In this document: positions 1 to 12,597 of the stretch, one piece after another
Layout: every line of letters begins with the position of its first letter
How positions within the stretch are numbered: the first letter of the stretch is position 1
Source: Henckelia pumila
Taxonomy: Eukaryota; Streptophyta; Magnoliopsida; Lamiales; Gesneriaceae
Assembly: GCF_033568475.1 (NCBI RefSeq)
Contig: NC_133123.1
Coordinates: 139,082,062 to 139,146,061 of the forward strand
DNA length: 64,000 bases
Reading direction: 5' to 3'
Notes under the pieces: generated by a model
What the model saw: only the letters and a program-made list of their open reading frames with translations
Told to the model about the DNA's origin: nothing
Database searches by the model: none
Translations under genes and position numbers: made by a program

Positions 1-1847
1 TTGACAACACCTACAATAACACCTTGAGTAATTTGCAGCGGAATATAATTAAAGCGTAAATAAAATAAACAAGCAACCAAATAAATAGACTCAAATGATT
101 TAAGCAAGAGTATAAAATACTCTTGCAGCGCCTCAGGGAAAAACTTCACTAGAAAACTTCTAAAGAGTTTTACAAACCCTAACACTAGTGATTATTGTAA
201 ATTTCAATTTCTCAAACCAAGTGAGAAAATAAATAGTAAACGTTCTCCTAAAAGCATTCTATAAGAAATAGAATAACGAAAACACAGTAAGGAGAAAAAC
301 TATGTTGAAGCCAAAATCACACGAGCAGCACACTTCTTGATCTCCAATCTTCAAGTGTTCTACACGGCTTCACGTTGTCACAGCTTCAACTAAGCTTCAG
401 AGAGATCTTCAGCGTTTCACAATGTACGTACTTCGGTTCTCACGTTTTTCTCTATCAAAATCTCTCTCTCTCTTCTTGTGTACGCCTATCTCAAAATAAA
501 TAGGCCAAGAATCCTTTTTCAATATATATGTTTCCTTGTAGACGTAGGATTCCTTTGATTTGATCATATCAAATCTACACAAATAAAGAAAGATAAATAT
601 TAGATATGATATGTTAAATATTCTAATCAGCTTATCAATATCGCAAATAGGAAATAAATCACATAGATAAAGATTACTTCATGTCCAAGAAAGGCAAAAT
701 ATATTAAATAAAATCTTTTTCAAAATAGGATGATTTTAAGGAATAAAATATTCTTTTCATATATTGATCATGATACCTTTTTCATTGATTTATATATTTC
801 GAGTAAATTTATTAATGATGATCTTAATTCATAAAATTAATTACTTAAAATTTTAAAAATTAAATGCATAAAACTAAAATAAAAATTTATAAAAATAGTT
901 AATAAATATTTGTTTGCATATATTTTTCACAAAAAAATGTGGCTACGTCAAATGAATAATGTTCACAATATTTTTTTATTAAAACTATACAATTTGCCGT
1001 TAGACATTTTGTAAAAACAAATTAAAATAATATAAAATAAAAAATAATTTAAATTTTATTTAAAGTCGTATTTATTCCAAATAAGTACTTTATTTGCGGT
1101 CCTCTACATATATCTCCATGCATGAGTCACACCTTAAGCCTTTTTGCGAGAATATTTCATTATTTGCATATCATAGAATTTTCCGTGCGTTCACATGCCC
1201 ACTCACCTTCCTAGAAATTTAAGTAATTGTGTTTCACAAAATTTATTAATAAATTCTTTTCTTTTCCAAAAACCATTTATTTATAAGTTTTATGGGAAAT
1301 TGTAATGTCGTGCGATACAGTTGAAGCCAACTTTTTCGATCTCAATAAAAAGTTTGAACACTAATTAAAGTCCAAATATTCTTGTGGGATATGCGATATA
1401 TAGTAAATCTTTTGACCATCCCTCCTATTTAATGGTAGGTAATACCCACTTCGATCACTGATCATTCACTCCCCCTTAATTAAAATCTACAAATTTTTAT
1501 AATTTTTAAATATATATATAGTATTTGTAAATGTTTAAAAAAAATGATTACGAGTATCATCAAACTCTCTGAAAATTAATTTCATTACTCTAACAACATT
1601 ATTAGAACATGCCTAAATCCCAAGAATAAACAAACAAGCAAAATCCCATTTATACACAAACACATGCATAGAGTCCACGTGTGGTATACAGTCAGGGGTC
1701 CTAATTAACCTGACATTTAACTAACCCCACAAATCTTTGCCTTATCGTTTTTCACACCAAACACACTTAATCACGACAAATTTCACCGAATTATTATTAT
1801 TAACTACATGTAATGGATAACTTCAATTCGACCCCACTTTATATACA
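1..1847. other. AT-rich intergenic DNA, no gene seen
   Basis: No convincing coding sequence on either strand. Roughly the first 600 bases are less AT-rich than what follows and hold scattered short direct repeats and a CT-rich stretch (about 465-475). They look like the non-coding end of an old retroelement, but no matching terminal repeat is visible, so this is only a suspicion. The rest is low-complexity A/T sequence. Confidence 0.4.
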
Positions 1848-2137
1848 CTAGTTGTCGTGGCACACGCGATGCGTGTGTAAAACTTGGAAATGACAAAAAT
1901 TAAATATTTAAAAGTGTTTATATCTTTAATTTAGAAATAATACAAAACAGAAATAAAAATAAATTCAGAAAAATATATTATAAATAATGGATAGAAAATT
2001 CGAAGGATGGAGGTTGTTGGATGGAGTGAGAAGTGGGAAAGAAGTTGAGAGAGAGAGAGAGTGATGAGGGGTATAAAAGGAATAAATAGGTGAAAATTCA
2101 CCATGACACCAAAATCAGTTGGTATAGGGTGCTTAGA
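1848..2137 (-). mobile_element. Short non-autonomous Helitron
   Basis: On the minus strand the element begins with TC (at 2137, preceded by A). It ends with CTAG at 1851-1848, followed by T, which fits the A|TC...CTRR|T insertion rule of Helitrons. Just inside the 3' end is a hairpin built on ACACGC-AT-GCGTGT (about 1861-1878). No coding capacity; about 290 bp. The 5' end is chosen only from the TC rule and is less certain than the 3' end. Confidence 0.6.
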
Positions 2138-2139
2138 TT

Positions 2140-3470
2140 TAATAATATAGTAAGCGATATATTTTTAAAAATAAATGAATTTACAACTACTAATTAATTT
2201 TTTAAATAGAGGGCTTAACTCTTTCATCACCACATGACTAGAAGGTTGTATGCATGGTAAGATAACACGTTCATTTGTTGATGTATTTCTTTATTTGAAA
2301 ACTATATATATCATCCACCTATTACAGGCGAGTAATTAAATTAGATGCCAGATTCCAAACGCACAAAGCAAACATACCCTATTTAAATATTGCTTGATGT
2401 TTTAGGATTTGTACTAAATTGCAATAATTTATTTTTAAAAAAAAATCTAAATCGACATGATTATTTTATACCAGCTAGTTTTTTGACAAAACCTTTTTTC
2501 TTGTTGATCCAAAAAAAAAAAGTGAGAAAAGAGACGTGATTTGACCACATTGCATATATCTTTTGCATGTGTGAAATAAATAAATAATACTATATAAAGG
2601 AAGAATGGAGAAAAAGGGTCATCTGTATTTACGTGCCTTACTTCAATAAATGATTATATACTATATACATAATAAATAAATAGTTTTGACCACATGCATT
2701 TCAACGCAAGACAAAGATTCGAAGAGAAAAAATAATTATATATTTGCTGGTTGTACAACGCAGACTGGTTCTCTCTTACTGAATAGTGAATTGTATATTT
2801 TGAATTAATAACTCATCCGGGGATTTAATTAAGAAATTTTAAGTTGGTGGTTCATACTACGTACGTACAGAAATAAGGAATTTAATTAGGTAGGAAGAAA
2901 TTAAGCCACATAATACTTTATTAATGCATGTCAAAATTAAATAAAGTCGATTGGATTATTCAGATAAAAATAATAAAATGGTTATCCGGATCCAATCCTA
3001 AAAATGTCAACTCCCAAGTTGCACAAAAGTGCGGGTCTCCAGCTAAACCCCAAACACATTTGATTTGAGCCTTTTAAATTTGACTGCGGGGAGATTTACA
3101 TGGATCCTACATGGTTTTGGGTCGATCTCATAAAAATTTTCAAGATTCAATTTTTTTTAAAAAATACTTCGATCGACTTAGATTTAATGAAAATAATAAT
3201 AATATTTTTGTAATGAGTTTGATCAAATAAGAGCTTTATCTTATAAATTTATCCGAAAAATTGTTTTGTAAGAGTTTTTCTGAATAAAAAACATAACACA
3301 TAATTAATTAATTAAATTAAACAGTTAAAACACCTTATTCAAGATAAGGGACCCGGCGTAAAGTGTACAATTTGGAATATATTCATAAGTCTTTAACCCG
3401 TGGCCCACTTACCAAAAATCGGTTGCACATGAGTTTTCAAATTTCAACCATGACTCACTACAAGGTTTTA
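2140..3470. other. AT-rich intergenic DNA
   Basis: No gene, RNA gene or clear element boundary seen. Mostly A/T runs with a few TA-rich short repeats. Confidence 0.5.
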
Positions 3471-3471
3471 A

Positions 3472-3555
3472 GGTAGTGTTTGGATTGTTTCTATGAAGTT
3501 TTTTTTAGCTTTTATTTTACAAATTCAAAAGAGCGTTTTAGAATCAAACGCTACC
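3472..3555. mobile_element. Tiny Tourist-like MITE (84 bp)
   Basis: Ends are inverted repeats GGTAGTGTTTGGAT and AATCAAACGCTACC, flanked on both sides by TAA (3469-3471 and 3556-3558), the 3-bp target duplication of PIF/Harbinger elements. The middle also folds back. It may be a deletion derivative of a larger relative: another GTGTTTGGAT/ATCCAAACAC pair brackets 3470-3822. Confidence 0.65.
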
Positions 3556-3973
3556 TAAGTAGGATGTTCAAACTTCAAACTTTAGCTTAATTGAATAAAA
3601 AATCGCAAATCTAAATTGAAAAATATTTGAAATCGAATCAAATCGAATATCTGTTTTTAAAATTGTAGTGTTAAACCGAGATTTAGTGTCATTTGGATTT
3701 CAAAAATATTTTTTTAAAAAAATGTTTTTTTTAACTTTAATTTTTGGCTTTTGAAAAAACTTCAAATTTGACTTAAAAAGTGCTTTTTAAGCAATTAAAT
3801 GACCATCCAAACACCTTATAATTAATAATAAAATTGTTAATTTTTGTAATTAATTTTTGTTTGATTCATGTAGAATTTATAATTCAAGTATAATTTAATC
3901 ACTAATTAATTTAAATAATTATCCAGCTGTATAAAACAAACAAATCGAAATGACCGAACCTCGTTAATATAAA

Positions 3974-4268
3974 GGAAAAATAAGTTTTTTGGTCTAGTAA
4001 CTTTAACTCCTTTGGGTTTTGGTCTATTAACTTTTTCGATGTGGGTTTTGGTACACTAACTTTGCATTTTTAGTGTTTTTTGGTCCAACTACATACGTGT
4101 CAGCTTCCGATTGGTCCACGTCATCATTTTGGACCAATCAGAAGTTCACACGTATGCAGTTGGATCAAAAAACACTGAAGATGCAAAGTTAGTGTACCAA
4201 AATCCACATTGAAAAAGTTAATAGACCAAAAACATAGATAATTTAATGGACAAAAAACTTATTTTTCC
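3974..4268. mobile_element. Mutator-like foldback MITE (GGAAAAATAAG type)
   Basis: A near-palindromic 295-bp element beginning GGAAAAATAAG and ending CTTATTTTTCC, with almost the whole length forming one hairpin. It is flanked by a perfect 9-bp direct repeat TAATATAAA (3965-3973 and 4269-4277), the target-duplication size of Mutator-like elements. No coding capacity. A relative with the same GGAAAAAT end and its own 9-bp duplication lies at 15282-15596. Confidence 0.8.
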
Positions 4269-4499
4269 TAATATAAACTATAAAACTAAAATCGAACCAA
4301 AGTAGCAAGACACAAATATTAAAATTTACACAAAAATTATTATAAAACATATTTTTCATTTCATAAAAAAATATTATTTTATATTACATTTCATAAAAAA
4401 TGCATGTCAAGTTGACTCATCTCATGCGTGTCATAGAAAACTTATTTTAAAATAAATATTTTGGAAACCGAAATTAAATTGTGTATGAGACCAGGAGAG

Positions 4500-5152
4500 T
4501 AAACGAGTCGAGTATCATACTATTCGAATCGACTCGACTCGTATTTTGTCTACTCGAACTCGAGCTCGATCAAATAATTATCTTCAAACTCAAACTTGAC
4601 TCGTGTATATTTCGAGTTAATCGAGCTCAAACTTGAACTCGATAAACTCAAAATACAAATAAATATAGATAAATAAATAAATATATATATCTATTTTATA
4701 TATATATATATATATTATATATATATATATATTATAATGCATAAGGGTGCTAAAGTAACCGTTTTTGGTCATTTTAATGTTTGTACCAAATTACCCCTAC
4801 CAACATATAACTACCCACTTTCTCACATTCTTCTCCATGTTATTTTTTTAACTATCTATTTTGTAATAATAAAAAATAAATCATGATAATATATATATAT
4901 ATATGTATATGTATGTAAATACATAATATTATATATTTGCGTGTGCATGGATGCTAGTATCAATAATATATATATGTATATATATATATAATCAAATAAC
5001 TCGCGACCTACTCAAACACATATATATAATACTCAAGCTCAGTTTCTAGCTCGATTATAGATTCGAGCTCCTCAAACTCGATCAAGTCAAACTTAAGTCG
5101 AGTTTTCATCGATTGTTCTCGAGTTGTTCACGAGTAGCTTGACTCGTTTACA
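4500..5152. mobile_element. hAT-like non-autonomous repeat with GAGCTCGA motifs
   Basis: Both ends are rich in repeated CGAGTCGAG and GAGCTCGAA words. The outer edges form a 14-bp inverted repeat (GTAAACGAGTCGAG at the left, complement CTTGACTCGTTTAC at the right). The interior is mostly TA microsatellite. The motif style matches non-autonomous hAT-like repeats of plants, but I could not find a clean 8-bp target duplication, so class and exact ends are uncertain. Confidence 0.45.
4681..4736. repeat. TA-rich microsatellite
   Basis: Interrupted (TA)n tract inside the hAT-like repeat; a second (TA)n patch is at about 4890-4990. Confidence 0.8.
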
Positions 5153-5861
5153 ACTCGAATATGACTAATGAACTCCGCAGTTTAAGAGCACAAAAAATTA
5201 TGTCGGTAAAATAAATAGCAAATCAAAGATAAAACAGATAAATATTAAATGGTACTGGATTTGATGACGCAAAGAACACAATTCAAATATGGTTTCCACT
5301 GCTTCTCTTTCACACACACGAACACACACTTAAACAATAGAATCAAACCGACCTTGAAGCAGCTACAGCTAATTAAGGCTCCTTAACATTATTTGCAATG
5401 AATCAAGTGTGAACATATTCAAGTCGGCAACTTTTATTATCTTCCAACGGAAGCAAAATTAAAAAGAATAAAGATATTTTAATTTTCCAGATTTCCCCCA
5501 CGCATGTAGTATTAATTTTGTACGGATCCATATTTGAAGCACGTTTTATGCAGAGTCTTGTTTTAATTTCTATCTACACTGTTCCATTGGCGGCTTAATT
5601 AACCAGAGTTCTTGAATTTACTCTTTTTTCCCCTTTGTTATATATGTAGCTAGTTGGTCTTTGTCAAATTTTGTACTCCGAATCCTTCAAGAAGAAGAAA
5701 GGGTCGTAGGCGGCAGCTCAAAGTTGAATTTCGGATTTTGATAATTTGTGAACAATTAATTCACTTCTTGGAGAAAATTTCGAACAATGGTCTCTGTACT
5801 TTCATCGGAAAAACATTGGAATTTTCTTGTTTGATATCAATTACTTCTTTGAGTTGGGTAC
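5153..5861. promoter_or_regulatory. Upstream and 5' leader region of the ERF gene
   Basis: The 700 bases before the ERF start codon contain a CT/CA-rich patch at about 5300-5330 and a TATATATG sequence near 5639-5646, about 220 bases upstream of the ATG, which could be the TATA box. The start of transcription cannot be fixed from sequence alone. Confidence 0.35.
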
Positions 5862-7541
5862 ATGTTCTTGTTAAAGGTGGCGGACCGACGAGAGACCAAC
5901 GAGTATGCCCGATTTCAGGCAACGAACAATACAGAAAGTAATACAACCGCCGCCACCGCCGACTCAGCACCGTACTTTCCCATGCAACTGCAGCATGGAC
6001 AGCCAGATTATCTATTATCAGCGGTGGTGGCGCCGTCGATGCCGATGCATTCGGTGTACGACGGGTCGCGAGACATGTCAGCGATGGTAACTGCACTAAC
6101 ACACGTGGTGTCGGGGCAGAGGCAATCGTTTGCTGCTTCCTCCGCCGTGGGAACTGCCTCCCCTGTTTACTCTTCTTCGAGCTCGGGGTCGTGGGCTGGG
6201 CAGAAAAGGAGGCGGGGTCAAGAAGAAAGCGTGGCGCAGATGTCCGCACAAGAGGTTTATAATCCAGGCTTTGCGGACTTGTTTTCTTCCATTAAGCCTG
6301 GTTAGTTCGTTTACATACCATGCAGCTGCTCTGTTTTTTCTTGCATGAATTTGTGTTATTATTATTATTATACTTTTCTTGTGCATTTCATCTTATTTTA
6401 ATCGATTTGATTATTTATTTTCCTTGGAAAGATAATTCGTACTATCTGAATAATTTCATGTCAACTTTTTTTCCATCAAATTCGATTATTCTAATGTTTG
6501 ACATAGTATGTTCGTATGGTTTTGAATCATTCTTTTGTCATCAACTTTAAAGTTGATTTTTACCTTGTTCCTTGTGTTTGGTTGGCACATATATTTTAGG
6601 AGGCCATCTACATCAAAATATATATTTTCTTAAATAATGTTTTAATTTCAGATAAACATCAGGTCGCTCCTCGATCTTTCGATTCATTTCTTTTAAAAAA
6701 TAAAGATAAAGATGAAATAAACTGTAATTGAAAGTATATACCATTTCTATATCAATAATTTATGATGAATGTTGTACCAGAACCCGAAGCAGGCTCAAGT
6801 GCCGCAACATCTGGTGGCGCTGAACAAACTCCGGGACCAGAGTCATCGACACAGGAAGAAACAGGAGAAAGAAGAAGAAGATACAGAGGTGTTCGGCAAA
6901 GACCGTGGGGCAAATGGGCAGCAGAAATACGGGACCCACACAAGGCCGCCAGAGTCTGGCTCGGCACCTTCGACACCGCCGAAGCTGCCGCCAGAGCCTA
7001 CGACGAGGCAGCGCTTCGCTTCAGAGGCAACAGAGCCAAACTCAACTTCCCAGAAAACGTCAGTTTCTTGCCACCACCCCAATCCACACAAATCAGTACC
7101 ATACCCGCCCCTACTCAGCCATCCGCCGCCGCGGCTCCTCCCCCTCGACCGCCGCCGCCCGAATTTTTCCAGACCTCCGGAAGAGACTACTGGGAATACT
7201 CGCAGTTGCTTCAGAGCGGCGGTGATTTTCAGCCACAGCAGCAACCAACGACTTTGTTCGAACACATGATGTATAATGCATCCGTTGCTGATTGGTATTT
7301 GTCGAACTCGATGAACATAATTCCGACGGATACTTTTACATCTTCTTCGCAGCCTCCATTGATTTCTTCGTCCTTTGCATCTTCTTCTTCGACAACTTCT
7401 TCATATCCTCTGCAATTTTTTAGCGGCGAAACTATAAGTTTCCAGCCTCAAGGAGATACTCAGCAGAACCAATTAGGGAGCAGCTCGAATTTTCCAGCGC
7501 CGCCGTGGACCTCCGGCCCGTATCCTCCACGCTCTTCTTGA
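5862..7541 (+). CDS. ERF111: AP2/ERF transcription factor, group X, ABR1/ERF111-like
   Basis: Two exons, 5862-6300 and 6781-7541, joined across a 480-bp GT..AG intron in phase 1 (final G of exon 1 plus AA of exon 2 gives Glu147); 399 aa. The N-terminus [10 protein letters not shown] resembles the MCVLKVAN start of Arabidopsis ABR1 and fixes the start codon. [17 protein letters not shown] (about residues 69-85) is the conserved motif shared with ABR1, followed by the basic GQKRRRG likely nuclear signal (about 112-118). Exon 2 carries a complete AP2 domain from about residue 181 ([19 protein letters not shown], then [19 protein letters not shown]), with the Ala and Asp typical of ERF rather than DREB type. 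The tail is rich in Pro, Gln and Ser. ABR1-type ERFs bind GCC-box DNA in the nucleus and act in ABA, wounding and stress responses. That role is family knowledge, not shown here. Confidence 0.93.
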
Positions 7542-9229
7542 TTTTATTTGATTTATTTTTATTTTCTTTGGGGTTCTTCATTATTATATGCACACAACAC
7601 TCATGGACGTAATAATTTTTTTTTTTCCATACACGTTGTAAGATTATACACAAGACACAAAATTATCAAAAGTCCCTTCGTTTATTTCATTCAGCAGCAT
7701 ATTTTTGTTATTTTTAATTTGTTTTTGGGTGGAAGTTATGTTTCTTTGTGATATACGCAATTCGACAAGCTTTAGGTACAGAGTATATTTAGAAAATTTT
7801 TTACTTTCTAAATACCATGTAGTAAATACTATGTAGTAATATATAGATACCAAGCAAACAGTATATTAATTGCAAACTATAATTTGATGATATTGTTGTG
7901 CACTTGTTGTATCTATGTCCGTGGATTTTTAATAAATCTATTATTATATGATTAAGGATGAGAGTATCATCTTAAAAATTTGTGGTTGGTTGATATGATT
8001 TTTGTATCAAATTATAATTTGGTCTCAAATATAATTTCACCATGTTCTTTTATCAGTTTTTAGAATTATGGAATTATCTTTAGTTTAATATGAATCAAAT
8101 TATTGATAAAAAAAATATTAAACTTCAAAAAAATTGAAAAAAAAGAAGTGATTTGAAGTTAGAGTTTCACAAAATGAGTATATTCTAACTTGCTATTTAT
8201 TTTACGATGGAGTTTATGATAGTACTGCATGGTAAACGATCCTAGATAGATTTTTATTGGATTTTTTTTAAACATATATTTCATTTTGTTTAAATTTTAA
8301 AAAATCTATAGCATTTGGGCGTTTTCTTTCTGCTTAACCTTTTGATTTTTATTTGCCAAATTGTTTTCTACAATCTCGTAAAACCTCATCTTTTTGAAAC
8401 TACTTGCGTTGTGAAGAAAACAGTGAATAAATGCTAGAAGCTGGTCCACACACACAAACACATATTTATGTAAATAATATACTTTCAATCTTGGATTAAA
8501 TTATAAAGACAAATTAATTTAGATTACGTAAAATACCAAGACAAAGTCGTTTGTGTGCATGCACCTTCGAGGTTTTACGTGTCAAAGTATATTTTGCTCT
8601 GTCACCCCACTTTCACTTGACTTAAATTAAATACCGTAATATAATATTCCGGCAGGGGATATAATTAATGTTTTGAATTTTAATTTATTGACAGAGCTAA
8701 AAAAATATAATAAAAATTACATCGTAATGATGATGTAAACTTTACGTCAAGATTAACACCACAATTTGACACATACATGATACATGCCGCATAATAAGAA
8801 AATTAAACATATCCGAGTTGGTACTAGTGTTAATATAAACACTTATCAAGGATTCTTTCTGCTAAATTTTTTTTTTCAGGTGAGTCTGTAACATAAGATT
8901 TATTTTATGTAGACGTAGTTTATCATATTAGTATATTGTTTAGATGCGTTAATACAAAAGTTTATCTAGTGTCATCGAATGAGGGAAGAATTGTGGTTTC
9001 ATTTCATTAGAAATTTTTTTTTTTGTACTAGCTAGCTAGAACATAAAATATATAGTCAAAATAGAACATTAGATCAAAGTAACTTGAGTTACGTTTTAAG
9101 TTGTGGAAAAATGTTAACACGACCAGAAGCGACAATTAAGATATATAGTTAAAAATCGTTTAAAAATTTTCATGCTTGGTTGATGACTTTTGTGAAGAAG
9201 GATATATTATTGGGTATATTATCGTTGTT
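7542..9229. other. Intergenic, 3' of the ERF gene
   Basis: AT-rich sequence; the first few hundred bases should hold the ERF 3' untranslated region. No other gene or clear element recognised. Confidence 0.5.
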
Positions 9230-9239
9230 TGGTGGAACG

Positions 9240-9445
9240 ATCGATTCATAGTGTTTGAGATTCATAGTGTTTAAGATTTTGTACGATTCAAAAAATTAGA
9301 GTTGGACCATTACCACCAACTATAACTTTTAGTAAAACGGCAACTGCTCGGTTCTACAATTGGTATCAGAATTAACCAATGTCATGTGTTTGATTGTCAT
9401 TGATTGTAAGGAGTGTAATTATTGGGAAAAAGATTGTTGGGTGCA
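9240..9445. mobile_element. TRIM-like LTR remnant
   Basis: A degraded stretch with the order expected at an LTR/primer-site junction: a segment like ...CACTATTACCGCC...TAAAATAGCAAGCGCTCGGTCC (compare 48960-49040), followed at 9360 by TGGTATCAGA, the core of an initiator-Met tRNA primer site. Related fragments occur at about 48860-49045 and inverted at 50575-50665. It is an old relic with no coding capacity. Confidence 0.45.
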
Positions 9446-11394
9446 ATATACAATTGTCTCTTCTCGATAGAACGGTCGAACCATAATTGAGACAAAAAAA
9501 ACGTGACTTATATAATTGAGACGGAACTAGTAATTTAATTAGTTTCAAATGACAATTACCGAAGCAAAATTATTTTTAAAATACTAATAACGTGCACGTA
9601 TCGTAAAATTAAACGTCCAAATTCATAAATGAAATTTGACCAAAAAAGTCTTTTTACATGTCATATTTAATCAACATGTTCATTAATTTTCATATTTCAA
9701 ATTTTAAAAATTCAACATTTTGAATTATTGACAAACACAATTACCCAAAAATAGTGATACAATTGGCATAATAACTGTTGATCGCGACATTTGTTTTTTC
9801 AAAAAGAAAAAAACCCTACTTGAAGTATAATCGGGTTATAAATGAGATCCTACACTATTAGCATTATCCAAATCATGTATTCATATTTCTCGACATGAGC
9901 ATAATTAATGGTATATTGTTCATATTTCTCCACATGAGCATAATTAATGATATATTATTAATGTGGCAAATCACAAAACATTAACTTTATGATTAATTAG
10001 AGTCATACCCTTAAGATAATTGAACTCTACCTTATAACCGATCCTCCAATTAAACCAAATTGAACTGACAAATTAATGATATTGTTCTGAAGTGTGATTT
10101 AAGAAATCAATGAATGGATATATTCATTTATATTGTGTTTGGAGGGAAGAATTTCAAATCCATAAAATTCAAATATAAATTTTTTATTTAGAGAAGTAAT
10201 ATCATAAAAAAAAACTTGAATCCACACTTTATATGATTATATTGTTATTTCATGTTAATTAAAATGAATTTCAAATTTACTTAATATCAGTATCATTTAA
10301 AATACATTTTACTTTATATTACTACTATATAAATAATTTATGAATAAAAAATTTAATTTATTATTTTATTGTTAACAATAAAATTATAATCAAAATTCTT
10401 GAATTTCAAATCCATATCCCTAAAGACAGTCTTAGAATATTGTTAACAAAGAATGAGGATAATGAAATAATTATAAGATAGGACATGGAACTCTCATCGT
10501 ATTATAATATTGTTAACAAAGAATGAGGATAATGAAATAATAATTATAAGATAGGACATGGAACTCTCATCGTACACTACTTGATTTGTTTGCTTGCTTG
10601 TTTTCTCGCATGGGAATATAAAAAATAAAAAAAGAAATTGTAGAAACTAACCATAATTATATAACTTATATTAGAACATTGAATTCGGCATGCTTTTGTA
10701 AAAATATTTTTGTTAATATCTAATTGTTCGTCTCTATTTCACATGATTGCCTTACATAAAAGTTATTAATCTCGACGACCACAATTATAATTTCATTTGT
10801 TTAAATAAAAGACTAACTATTCAAGTATTATTAATGATTTATTTATTTATCAAACAAGTAAAGTTTTTTTCCCCTTATAGAAAGATTATTGAAAATATGA
10901 TAAATCGAGTTCTTTTTGGAAAGAACCAAAATACTTGATACGCGCACATAGGGACAATTAACTTTGGACACGACACCAAAGTCTTTCACCACTTCAGGAT
11001 TTTCCGGTGCACGCACACACACACGACAAATTAAAGGACCATATAAGATCATGAATTAACCGACAATCAGAAAAAATATATATATATGAAAAGTATCAAA
11101 TTCAATAGTGAGCTAAATCTTGAACACCTTTTTCGCGAAATCCGATCAAATTACACTTTGCTATTGTATCACGAGTCAAGCTAGATATATATATGTTACT
11201 GTTATTGAACATATAAACCCCAAGACCCCAAATATATTAATATCCCATATAAATTAAACTTAGCTTGAGCATTTGGTTCAATTCAGAAACACACAATTCA
11301 CACAAATGAAAGGTCACAATCAAAATTTCAATTCTCCATAAAACGATCATGCAAGAAAATATTAAAAAAAATTAATTTATACAGTTGATGATCA
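9446..11394. other. AT-rich intergenic DNA with a local duplication
   Basis: No gene seen. About 9560-9900 resembles the two flanks of the CACTA element (15950-15990 plus 20463-20740), suggesting an older segmental duplication. About 10133-10433 has weak inverted ends reminiscent of a MITE. Confidence 0.4.
10433..10573. repeat. Tandem duplication, two ~70-bp copies
   Basis: The block ATATTGTTAACAAAGAATGA...GGAACTCTCATCGTA occurs twice head to tail with period 70 and almost no differences apart from a 3-base TAA insertion, so the duplication is recent. Confidence 0.85.
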
Positions 11395-11970
11395 TCAGAG
11401 TCGATCCGAAGGAAGACGGTCGACGGTGTTGAATGCGACTGATCCGAACACATAGATGAACTCATTCCCTTTCGAAACCGCAACATCTTTCACGTTCTTG
11501 GAACTCAGAGCATTTCGACATTCGTCTATATTATCCGTATACCCAATTTTAATGTCATAGGTCGCCGTGTCGTACTCTTTTTCTTTCACTTCACCCAAAG
11601 CACTTCCAAATGACCAACCAAAATGTTCATATCCACGGTCACACTTTTGCAACACGTATTTGTGATCCGGTTTCAATCCGGGCTGTTTGAGCAACTTTTG
11701 CACGTAAGACCGCGTCTTGGTCGCATTTGAGATCCCTGCCTCGAGTAAAGCAATCGATACACTCACCAGGTCTTTAGCTGCTACAACACCAGGTTCAGAT
11801 TCAAGAGTTGCGACGCAGATTCTCTGGTCAAGATTAACCTCCTTGCGAGTACTGCCGCACACATCTAGTATAAGGGAAGAATTACAGCCAGCGACTTTGG
11901 GAACTGAGGAAAGAAAAAGGGCCGACGCCAGAAAGGTCAAGATAGCTATGGAAACAGCTCCACAAGTCAT
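11395..11970 (-). CDS. PMEI/invertase-inhibitor domain protein (cluster gene 1)
   Basis: Single exon, 191 aa, started at the ATG at 11970 because a hydrophobic signal peptide follows at once (MTCGAVSIAILTFLASALFL). The reading frame is open further upstream but has no ATG giving a better start. The mature part has the four-cysteine pattern of plant invertase and pectin methylesterase inhibitors: a Cys pair in LILDVC and QRIC, then Cys in QKCDRGY and in DECRNAL, plus the buried helices of the four-helix bundle. Such proteins are secreted to the cell wall or vacuole and block pectin methylesterase or acid invertase; which target applies cannot be told from sequence. A TATATA box lies at 12021-12026, about 50 bases upstream of the ATG. 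First of four related minus-strand copies; its C-terminal part is closest to the dead copy at 24880-26066. Confidence 0.88.
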   Translation of the reverse strand: MTCGAVSIAILTFLASALFLSSVPKVAGCNSSLILDVCGSTRKEVNLDQRICVATLESEPGVVAAKDLVSVSIALLEAGISNATKTRSYVQKLLKQPGLKPDHKYVLQKCDRGYEHFGWSFGSALGEVKEKEYDTATYDIKIGYTDNIDECRNALSSKNVKDVAVSKGNEFIYVFGSVAFNTVDRLPSDRL

Positions 11971-12597
11971 TCTTTTTTTACTTTTTCTCGAGTGCTGGGG
12001 TGTTGGTTTTGTTGGGACTGTATATACCACCATGTGGGAATATATGTACATATATAAATGCCAAGAAATCAAGTGGTATTATGTGTAACAAATAAGATTA
12101 AATGGGATTATCTATTTTGGAAAACATTTATTGATTGTAATAATTTTGAAACGATTTAATAAAAATTCATGAATTCAGATATTGGAGTGTCACAAAAGAG
12201 ATTTTTTCTTCTTAAATATATATAAGCTATTGTCATCTGATCTCAAACAAAAAACGTAAGAATGACAATGCTACGGTTTTAGCTAGCTAGTAAGACTCGT
12301 CTCGAACCATGTAATTAAATCTAACCTTATACTTGCTTTGACCTATGTCCTAAAGTTAATGGGTTGTAGTAAAATCCACTAGATCCGTTATATAATTAAT
12401 TATAGTCGTAATATTTTATAAATCTCATAAATATTAATATGATATTTAAAAATATAAGAACCATAAAATCTCATATAAAAAAATCTCCATAGGTGGCGAA
12501 GCGGTATGTTTGGAATGAAAGAAATATATTTTCGGAACTAACACAAACTTGGTCCCATATAATATATGGTTGGACTCTAGCTATAACTTGAAGTCTA
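11971..12597. other. Promoter of cluster gene 1 and intergenic spacer
   Basis: Contains the minus-strand TATATA at 12021-12026 serving the gene to the left. The rest is AT-rich spacer and the likely 3' untranslated region of the next gene. No other coding sequence seen. Confidence 0.5.

Noticed and set aside
5761-6249. Minus-strand open frame of 162 codons over ERF exon 1
   Set aside because: Shadow of the ERF coding exon; no recognisable protein features, whereas the plus strand matches ABR1-like proteins.
9590-9615. GTGCACGTATCGT word as another Helitron end
   Set aside because: The hairpin is weak and the terminal CTAG is replaced by other bases; better explained by similarity to the CACTA-flanking duplication.
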